Source: Streptomyces sp. SCUT-3 (GTDB taxonomy: Bacteria; Actinomycetota; Actinomycetes; Streptomycetales; Streptomycetaceae). From it: a DNA stretch of 64,000 nucleotides. Below the pieces are notes generated by a model. The model was not told the origin of the DNA. It saw only the letters and a program-made list of their open reading frames with translations, and searched no databases. The stretch lies in NCBI RefSeq assembly GCF_014083985.1, contig NZ_CP046907.1, forward strand, positions 1,778,001 through 1,842,000. Reading direction: 5' to 3'. Below are positions 56,026 through 64,000 of the stretch, piece after piece; the first letter of the stretch is position 1, and each line of letters begins with the position of its first letter. Position numbers and translations under genes: made by a program.

Positions 56026-56598
56026 ATGGTCAACCTCACGCGCATCTACACCCGGACCGGGGACGACGGCACCACGGCCCTCGGCGACATGAGCCGCACG
56101 GCGAAGACGGACTCGCGGATCAGCGCGTACGCCGACGCCAACGAGGCCAACGCGGTGATCGGCACCGCCATCGCCCTGGGCAACCTGCCCGAGCCGGTGG
56201 TCGCCGTCCTCACCCGGGTCCAGAACGACCTGTTCGACGTGGGCGCCGACCTGGCCACCCCGGTGGTGGAGAACCCCGAGTACCCGCCGCTGCGGGTCCA
56301 GCAGAGCTACGTCGACAAGCTGGAGGCGGACTGCGACGCCTTCCTCGCGGACCTGGAGAAGCTGCGCAGCTTCATCCTCCCCGGAGGGACGCCCGGCGCC
56401 GCCCTGCTGCACCAGGCGTGCACGGTGGTGCGGCGTGCCGAGCGCTCCACGTGGGCGGCCCTGGCCGAGCACGGCGAAACGATGAACGCCCTGACCGCCA
56501 CCTACCTCAACCGGCTCTCGGACCTGCTGTTCATCCTCGCCCGCACCGCCAACAAGGAGCGCGGCGACATCCTGTGGGTCCCCGGCGAGAACCGCTGA
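56026..56598 (+). CDS. Cob(I)alamin adenosyltransferase, PduO type
   Basis: 190 residues, ATG 56026. Transfers the adenosyl group of ATP to cob(I)alamin/cobyrinic acid diamide to make coenzyme B12. Family marks: IYTRTGDDGTTALGDMSR (ATP-binding N-terminus), FILPGGTPGAALLHQACTVVRRAER and YLNRLSDLLFILAR. Five-helix bundle, trimer in the family. It provides the cofactor for IcmA-type mutases and so fits the acyl-CoA genes in the window. Leaderless-type promoter; no B12 riboswitch seen upstream. Confidence 0.95.
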   Translation: MVNLTRIYTRTGDDGTTALGDMSRTAKTDSRISAYADANEANAVIGTAIALGNLPEPVVAVLTRVQNDLFDVGADLATPVVENPEYPPLRVQQSYVDKLEADCDAFLADLEKLRSFILPGGTPGAALLHQACTVVRRAERSTWAALAEHGETMNALTATYLNRLSDLLFILARTANKERGDILWVPGENR

Positions 56599-56646
56599 CC
56601 CCGGCCCGGTGCCGGCCGGGCCGGTCCCCCGCCGACAGCCCGCGCC

Positions 56647-56675
56647 GGGCCCGGTGCCCCTCCGGCACCGGGCCC
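56647..56675. terminator. Hairpin after the PduO-type gene
   Basis: 12-bp GGGCCCGGTGCC stem (56647-56658 with 56664-56675), 5-base loop, between convergent genes. Confidence 0.7.
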
Positions 56676-56707
56676 GCGCCGTCGGCCCGCCGGGCCCGGC
56701 CCGGCGG

Positions 56708-57277
56708 TCACCGGGAGGCCGTCTCCTTCTCCTCCGCCCGCGCCCGCGGCTCCGCCTTCGGCCACACCGTGTAGCTCAGGGCGACGACCACCGCGATCCC
56801 GCACACCCACAGCATCCGAGCCTGCCACTCCCCCAGGACCGCGGTGCGCCCCGGGTCCCCCACCCACCACACCGTCACCTGCAGCAGGGCCGCGGCCACC
56901 GCCGCGCCGGCCAGCGTGCGGCCGCACATCGCCCACTCGTGCCGCGCCCGCGCCGCGCCGTACTTCGGCGGCCCGGCCGGTTTCGGCCCGCCCCCCAGGC
57001 GGTGGGCGGCGTGCCCGTCCGCCCAGCGGACCAGGTAGTGCCCGTAGGACACCGAGAAGCCGAGGTAGACGGCGGCCAGTCCGTGCTGCCAGTCGGCCGC
57101 GGCGCCCGCCCGCAGGTCGGCCGCGGTCGCGGCGAGCAGCACCAGGTCCACCACCGGCACGCAGGCCAGCAGCACCGCGCCGGTGCGGCGCAGGCCCAGC
57201 AGGTACCGGGCGCCCAGTCCGGCCGCCAGGACCGCCCAGAAGGCGACCTCGCAGGCGACGATCACGGTGACGATCAC
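56708..57277 (-). CDS. Integral membrane protein, function unknown
   Basis: 189 residues from GTG 57277 (AAGGAG 7 bases upstream). Five to six hydrophobic segments: VIVTVIVACEVAFWAVLAAG, TGAVLLACVPVVDLVLLAAT, HGLAAVYLGFSVSYGHYLV, TLAGAAVAAALLQVTVWWVG and MLWVCGIAVVVALSYTVW; polar loop with HRLGGGPKPAGPPKYG; charged C-terminal tail. Similar small membrane proteins are common in actinomycetes without a role. Divergent from the sensor kinase, about 195 bases between. Confidence 0.75.
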   Translation of the reverse strand: MIVTVIVACEVAFWAVLAAGLGARYLLGLRRTGAVLLACVPVVDLVLLAATAADLRAGAAADWQHGLAAVYLGFSVSYGHYLVRWADGHAAHRLGGGPKPAGPPKYGAARARHEWAMCGRTLAGAAVAAALLQVTVWWVGDPGRTAVLGEWQARMLWVCGIAVVVALSYTVWPKAEPRARAEEKETASR

Positions 57278-57471
57278 TGTCGGCTCCTTCCGCGGCTCCC
57301 GCCGGGGTCCCCGTCCGTCCCCCGCGGTCCCCTCCAGCCTTCCGGCCGCACGGGCCGTCCGCGTCGTCGCCGCCGGTGATCCGCGGCTGCATCCTTCGAT
57401 GTACCCGCGGGCCTCCGGGGCGGGCCGCGGGAGGGAGGCGCGGGCCGCCGGGCACCGTGTTTGATGGTGCT

Positions 57472-58743
57472 GTGCCGGTACCCCGCCCCCTCTCCGCCCG
57501 CCCCGCCGCGCCGCCGCACCGCCTGCGGCCGCACCGCGACGACGTGCTGATCGCCGCGGCCGGCCTGCTCGGCGGGCTGGTGATGTGGTCGCTGGACCTC
57601 TACACCGTCGGCCCCCCGCGCGAGGACCCCGGATGGCGGCCCCTCGTGCCGCTGGTCGTGATGACCGCCGCGGAACTGCTGCGCCGCACCGCCCAGCCGT
57701 GGGCACTGCTGCCCGCCACCGCCGCGCTCGTCGCCGACCAACTGTCCGGCTCCCTGCTGCCCACCGTCCTGATGTTCACCGACGTCGTCTACGCGGCGGT
57801 GCTCTACGGGAGCCGCCGCACGGCGCGCCGGGTCCCGCAGGCGGGCATGCTGGTGACGGTGGCGAGCACCGCGGTCTCCTTCGCGGTGTGGCAGCAGGCG
57901 GAGGCCCTGGTCGTCGGCGTGCTCTGCGGGCTCCTCACGGTCGGCCCCGCCTGGACCGGCGTCCTCATCCGGGACCACCGCGACGCGGCCGCCGCGGAGC
58001 GGCTGCGCGCGGAGCAGACCGCGCTGCTGGCGGAGATGGACCGGCGTCAGGCCGTGGGCGCCGAACGGGCCCGGATGGCCCGCGAGCTCCACGACGTGGT
58101 GGCCAACCACCTCTCCGCGATCGCCATCCACTCCACCGCCGCGCTCTCCCTGTACGGGAGCGGCGGGGAGGACGGGGACCCGGCCCGTTCGTCGCTGGAG
58201 ACCATCCGGGGGAGCAGTGTCCAAGGTCTGGCCGAAATGCGCCGCCTCATCGGGCTGCTGAGGGACTCCGAAGGGGACCGGGAGCCCTCGGCCGCGCCCA
58301 CCCTGGCGGGTCTGGACGCCCTGGTGGAGCAGGCGCGTTCGGCCGGGGCCGCCGACGGTCTGGAGTTCCGTCTGCACAACGGGGCGCCGGACGACGGCGA
58401 CGTCCCGGCGCCGGTGGCCCTGGCCGCCTACCGGATCGTCCAGGAGTCCCTCACCAACGCCCTCAAGCACGCGGCCCCCGGCCCCGTGGAGGTCCGTGTG
58501 GAACCGCAGGACGGCTCCCTGGCGGTCACCGTGCGCAGTGCCTTCCGCCCCGACCCCGGGGCGCGGGCCCCGGGCGCCGGGGCCGGCCTGGTCGGCATGC
58601 GCGAACGCGCCGTGCTGCTGGGCGGGGTGTTCGGGGCCGGACCCCTGCCCGGACCCCTGCCCGGCGCCCGCACGGACGGCACCGGCACGGGCACCTGGCA
58701 GGTCCGCGCAGTCCTGCCGCTGACGAACGAGGAGGCACCGTGA
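57472..58743 (+). CDS. NarL-type sensor histidine kinase
   Basis: 423 residues from GTG 57472; GTG 57457 is an alternative. N-terminal basic segment, then about five membrane helices (VLIAAAGLLGGLVMWSL to about residue 165) with almost no extracellular domain, a coiled linker, HisKA_3 domain with His207 in RMARELHDVVANHL, and an HATPase domain with IVQESLTNALKHA and the G-box LVGMRERA. Lacks a long DTGxG loop, as in many short actinobacterial kinases. Overlaps its regulator by GTGA. Signal unknown. Confidence 0.92.
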   Translation: MPVPRPLSARPAAPPHRLRPHRDDVLIAAAGLLGGLVMWSLDLYTVGPPREDPGWRPLVPLVVMTAAELLRRTAQPWALLPATAALVADQLSGSLLPTVLMFTDVVYAAVLYGSRRTARRVPQAGMLVTVASTAVSFAVWQQAEALVVGVLCGLLTVGPAWTGVLIRDHRDAAAAERLRAEQTALLAEMDRRQAVGAERARMARELHDVVANHLSAIAIHSTAALSLYGSGGEDGDPARSSLETIRGSSVQGLAEMRRLIGLLRDSEGDREPSAAPTLAGLDALVEQARSAGAADGLEFRLHNGAPDDGDVPAPVALAAYRIVQESLTNALKHAAPGPVEVRVEPQDGSLAVTVRSAFRPDPGARAPGAGAGLVGMRERAVLLGGVFGAGPLPGPLPGARTDGTGTGTWQVRAVLPLTNEEAP

Positions 58744-59444
58744 CACATCGGCCGGGCCACGGGCCCGCAGCCCCCGCCCCGGAGCGCCCGGTGCGGGTGC
58801 TCGTCGCCGAGGACCAGGCCGCGGTCCGCGCCGGCCTGGTACTGATCCTGGGCTCCGCGCCGGACGTCGAGGTGGCCGGGGAGGCCGCCGACGGCGTCGA
58901 GGCCGTGCGGCTGGCCCGCGAACTGCGGCCGGACGTGGTGCTGATGGACGTGCAGATGCCCCGGCTGGACGGGGTCTCGGCGACCCGGCGGATCGTCGGG
59001 GACGGCCTCGCGGACGTGCTGGTGCTGACCACCTTCGACCTCGACGAGTACGTCTTCGGCGCGCTGCGCGCCGGGGCCGCCGGGTTCCTGCTCAAGGACA
59101 CCGACGCCCGCGCCCTGGTCGAGGGGGTGCGGCTGGTGGCGCGCGGGGAGGGGATGATCGCTCCCGCGGTGACCCGCAGGCTGATCAGCGCCTTCGCCCG
59201 GCCTGCGGGCAGGCGCGCGGAGCCGGCCGACCCGCGGGTGCTCGACGGCCTGACCCGCCGCGAGCGGGAGGTCCTGGCCTGCGTGGGCGAGGGGATGTCC
59301 AACGCGGAGATCGCCTCGCACCTGGGGATGGCGGAGGCGACGACGAAGACCCATGTGAGCCGGATGCTGGGGAAACTCGGGCTGCGCAGCAGGGTGCAGG
59401 CCGCGGTGCTGGCCCAGGAGCTGGGCCTCGGCGGGCCGGGCTGA
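58740..59444 (+). CDS. NarL/LuxR-family response regulator
   Basis: 234 residues, GTG 58740 (GGAGG 4 bases upstream) overlapping the kinase stop. A 17-residue Pro-rich leader precedes the receiver: Asp25, phospho-acceptor Asp70 (VLMDVQMPRLDG), Thr in VLTTFD and Lys in FLLKD. C-terminal LuxR HTH: LTRREREVLACVGEGMSNAE, IASHLGMAEATTKTHVSRM. The target is unknown; no adjacent transporter on the same strand. Confidence 0.94.
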   Translation: MTHRPGHGPAAPAPERPVRVLVAEDQAAVRAGLVLILGSAPDVEVAGEAADGVEAVRLARELRPDVVLMDVQMPRLDGVSATRRIVGDGLADVLVLTTFDLDEYVFGALRAGAAGFLLKDTDARALVEGVRLVARGEGMIAPAVTRRLISAFARPAGRRAEPADPRVLDGLTRREREVLACVGEGMSNAEIASHLGMAEATTKTHVSRMLGKLGLRSRVQAAVLAQELGLGGPG

Positions 59445-59599
59445 GCGGTGCCGGACCGAGCGGCGCCGGACGGGCCGGGAGGTGCGGGCCGGGGGCCGGA
59501 GGAAGCCGGGGCACGAGGGCGCGAAGGCACGGGGGCCGGGCCGCCGGGCGCCGGGGCGTCAGGGGCCGGGGAACGGAAGAACCGGCCGGTGCGTGGGCG

Positions 59600-60070
59600 T
59601 CAGGCGACGTTCACGCGCTGGCCGGGGGGCGCGGCCTCGAGCCAGGCGAGGAAACCCGTCAGGGCGTCGTCGCTCATGGCGAGCTCGAGTCCTTCGCCGC
59701 GGTGGGTGCAGGCGAGGACCACCGAGTCGTCGAGGAGCGCGAGCTCCTCCTCGCCCATCGGGGTGCGGCGGTGCAGAACCCCGATCTCGGCGCGTTCCAG
59801 CACGTGGCGGGGGCGCAGGGCGTAGGAGAAGACGCGGAACCACTCGATGCGGTCGCTGCTGTAGCGGGCCACACCGTACACCCAGCCCTTGCCTCCGCCC
59901 TCGGCCGCCGTACCGGCGGCAGTCGGGCCGGCGGACACCGGGTGGAGCCGCAGGCTGCAGTCGAAGGTGCCGCCGGAGCGCTGGATGACCCTGCGCCGCA
60001 GGCCGAAGGCGACCAGCGCCAGGACCAGGACCGCAATGCAGCAGGCGACCACGACGAGAGCGAGGATCAC
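59600..60070 (-). CDS. DUF2550 membrane-anchored protein
   Basis: 156 residues from GTG 60070, which puts GAGGAG 9 bases upstream; GTG 60079 would sit directly against that site. One N-terminal helix (ILALVVVACCIAVLVLALVAFG), then a cytoplasmic PH-like domain: RSGGTFDCSLRLHPV, GWVYGVARYSSDRIEWFRVF and LAMSDDALTGFLAWLEAAPP. DUF2550 genes directly follow atpC in most actinobacteria, which suggests a link with ATP synthase or the envelope, but no function is known. A hairpin separates it from atpC. Confidence 0.88.
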   Translation of the reverse strand: MILALVVVACCIAVLVLALVAFGLRRRVIQRSGGTFDCSLRLHPVSAGPTAAGTAAEGGGKGWVYGVARYSSDRIEWFRVFSYALRPRHVLERAEIGVLHRRTPMGEEELALLDDSVVLACTHRGEGLELAMSDDALTGFLAWLEAAPPGQRVNVA

Positions 60071-60130
60071 GCTGACCACCTCCTCGCTTCGACGGTTAGG
60101 AAACTCTACCGCTCATCACGGGTCCGGCGA

Positions 60131-60159
60131 GCGGGCCGCCGCCCGACGGGGCGGCCCGC
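60131..60159 (-). terminator. Hairpin after atpC
   Basis: 10-bp GCGGGCCGCC stem (60131-60140 with 60150-60159), 9-base loop, just downstream of the atpC stop and before DUF2550. Confidence 0.6.
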
Positions 60160-60172
60160 CTGCCGGAAGTGC

Positions 60173-60550
60173 TCACCGGTGTACGCCGGCGACCGCACGC
60201 AGACGGATCTCCGCGCGCCGCTCGGCGGCGGCGTCGGCCTCCGCCTTGGCGCGCTCCAGGGCACGCTCGGCGCGGCCGACGTCGATCTCGTCCGCGAGCT
60301 CGGCGATCTCCGCGAGGACGGAGAGCTTGTTGTCGGCGAACGAGATGAAACCGCCGTGGACGGCGGCGACGACGGTTGCGCCGTCGGAGGTGCGGACGGT
60401 CACCGGGCCGGACTCCAGCACGCCGAGGAGCGGCTGGTGCCCCGGCATGATGCCGATGTCACCCGACGGCGTACGTGCGACGACCAGGGTCGCCTCGCCG
60501 GACCAGACGTTGCGGTCGGCCGCGACGAGCTCGACGTGCAGCTCGGCCAA
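60173..60550 (-). CDS. atpC: ATP synthase F1 subunit epsilon
   Basis: 125 residues from TTG 60550, chosen for GAGGAG 6 bases upstream and the family start (L/M)AELHVELVAADRNVW; no ATG or GTG gives a better fit. Central-stalk subunit that couples and inhibits F1. N-terminal beta-barrel (GDIGIMPGHQPLLGVLESGP, GGFISFADNKLSVLAE) and C-terminal helical hairpin (RAERALERAKAEADAAAERR). Last gene of the atp operon, about 130 bases after atpD. Confidence 0.95.
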   Translation of the reverse strand: MAELHVELVAADRNVWSGEATLVVARTPSGDIGIMPGHQPLLGVLESGPVTVRTSDGATVVAAVHGGFISFADNKLSVLAEIAELADEIDVGRAERALERAKAEADAAAERRAEIRLRAVAGVHR

Positions 60551-60683
60551 GATGGCTCCTCGGGTCTGCCGCCCGCCTGGTGCGGCGGGCGTCGTGTCAA
60601 AGAATAACGGGGGCGGGAGGGGGGCGGCGAACACCGCCCCCCTCCCCGGCCGGGGCCGGTGACCGGCAGGTCACCGGACCGGC

Positions 60684-63052
<2,369 letters not shown>

Positions 63053-63056
63053 AAGC

Positions 63057-64000
63057 TCAGACCTCGCCCAGGAGCTTGCCGTCCGCGGTCTCGAACTGCC
63101 GCTTGAAGTCGGCCACCGCGGCCGTGAGCGCCTCGACGGTCTCGTCCGGCAGCTTGCCGGTCTCGACGATGCCGTTGAGGAGGTCCTTCTTCTCGCGGCG
63201 CAGGTGGTCCAGCAGCTCCTTCTCGAAGCGGCGGATGTCCTCGACCGGGACGTCGTCCAGCTTGCCGGTGGTGCCGGCCCAGATGGAGACGACCTGCTCC
63301 TCGATCGGGAACGGCGCGTACTGGCCCTGCTTGAGCAGCTCGACCATGCGCTTGCCGCGCTCCAGCTGCTGCTTGGAGGCCGCGTCCAGGTCGGAGCCGA
63401 AGGCGGCGAACGCCTCGAGCTCGCGGTACTGGGCCAGGTCCACGCGCAGACGGCCGGAGACCTGCTTCATGGCCTTGATCTGCGCGGAACCGCCGACGCG
63501 GGAGACCGAGATGCCGACGTTCAGGGCCGGGCGCTGGCCGGCGTTGAACAGGTCGGACTCCAGGAAGCACTGGCCGTCGGTGATGGAGATGACGTTGGTC
63601 GGGATGAACGCCGAGACGTCGTTGCCCTTGGTCTCGACGATCGGCAGGCCGGTCATCGAGCCGGCGCCCATGTCGTCGGAGAGCTTGGCGCAGCGCTCCA
63701 GCAGGCGGGAGTGCAGGTAGAAGACGTCGCCCGGGTAGGCCTCGCGGCCCGGCGGACGGCGCAGCAGGAGGGACACGGCGCGGTAGGCGTCGGCCTGCTT
63801 GGTCAGGTCGTCGAAGACGATCAGGACGTGCTTGCCCTCGTACATCCACTGCTGGCCGATGGCCGAACCGGTGTAGGGGGCGATGTACTTGAAGCCCGCC
63901 GGGTCGGACGCCGGGGCGGCGACGATGGTGGTGTACTCCAGGGCGCCGGCCTCCTCCAGCGCACCGCGCACGGACGCGATGGTGGAGCCCTTCTGGCCGA
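63057..64000 (-). CDS. atpA: ATP synthase F1 subunit alpha (N-terminal part outside window)
   Basis: The C-terminal ~314 residues of about 510-550. Non-catalytic nucleotide-binding subunit. The window edge cuts near [11 protein letters not shown], just after the P-loop region. Visible: [53 protein letters not shown]-like switch region, [20 protein letters not shown] and the C-terminal helical domain. It is first of the four atp genes seen; the operon continues beyond 64000. Confidence 0.96.
   Translation of the reverse strand, partial: GQKGSTIASVRGALEEAGALEYTTIVAAPASDPAGFKYIAPYTGSAIGQQWMYEGKHVLIVFDDLTKQADAYRAVSLLLRRPPGREAYPGDVFYLHSRLLERCAKLSDDMGAGSMTGLPIVETKGNDVSAFIPTNVISITDGQCFLESDLFNAGQRPALNVGISVSRVGGSAQIKAMKQVSGRLRVDLAQYRELEAFAAFGSDLDAASKQQLERGKRMVELLKQGQYAPFPIEEQVVSIWAGTTGKLDDVPVEDIRRFEKELLDHLRREKKDLLNGIVETGKLPDETVEALTAAVADFKRQFETADGKLLGEV

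Overview
The window is chromosomal DNA from a high-GC filamentous actinomycete, most likely Nocardiopsaceae or a related streptomycete-like genus. Evidence: very high G+C at third codon positions, many GTG starts, dense GTGA stop/start overlaps, a Scy/FilP polar-growth pair, a NucS mismatch endonuclease, a GlgE pathway, and a thiolase/MeaB/epimerase order like that of Streptomyces. The genus is inference. I saw no phage, integrative element, insertion sequence, CRISPR, rRNA or tRNA.

Layout. 1-3 kb: end of an ABC exporter and a secreted M4 metalloprotease with a P-domain. 3-14.7 kb: glycogen/trehalose block, glgP (minus) facing glgE-treS-mak-glgB (plus). 14.9-18.9 kb: dctA-type dicarboxylate symporter divergent from a CitA/DctS-type kinase and its regulator; the kinase frame is apparently broken at its very end. 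18.9-26.3 kb: central carbon block, pfkA and a D-lactate-dehydrogenase-like gene (minus) divergent from pta-ackA, then pyk. 26.3-28.9 kb: an uncharacterised secreted/membrane cassette (DUF6230, DUF6114, Ala/Pro-rich exported protein). 29.5-33.3 kb: thioredoxin-TPR protein, TetR regulator, and the isobutyryl-CoA mutase large subunit icmA with a paired operator. 33.4-38 kb: two DUF3817 proteins, two MarR regulators, a thiamine-binding-type protein and three tandem AIM24 genes. 38-40.9 kb: meaB, thiolase, methylmalonyl-CoA epimerase. 41.2-46.6 kb: scy and filP. 46.8-54.9 kb: ABC exporter pair, small Zn-ribbon protein, flavin oxidoreductase, SCO5389-family protein, nucS, STAND-like ATPase, STAS protein. 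55-60 kb: 3-hydroxybutyryl-CoA dehydrogenase, PduO-type cobalamin adenosyltransferase, membrane protein, NarL-type two-component system, DUF2550. 60.2-64 kb: end of the ATP synthase operon (atpA partial, atpG, atpD, atpC).

How it fits together. Trehalose made into maltose by TreS, phosphorylated by Mak, polymerised by GlgE and branched by GlgB is the GlgE route to alpha-glucan, with GlgP able to degrade it. PfkA, Pyk, Pta, AckA and the D-LDH-like enzyme form an overflow module. IcmA, MeaB, epimerase, thiolase, hydroxybutyryl-CoA dehydrogenase and PduO adenosyltransferase form a B12-dependent acyl-CoA module. Several genes have a TAnnnT hexamer 6-7 bases before the start codon and no Shine-Dalgarno, which suggests leaderless transcripts.

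Most curious: the DUF6230/DUF6114 cassette; three near-identical 62-residue repeats in Scy; the double GGACGTCC operator at icmA; the single-base break at the end of the dct sensor kinase; and a STAND-like ATPase with arginine in place of the P-loop lysine.
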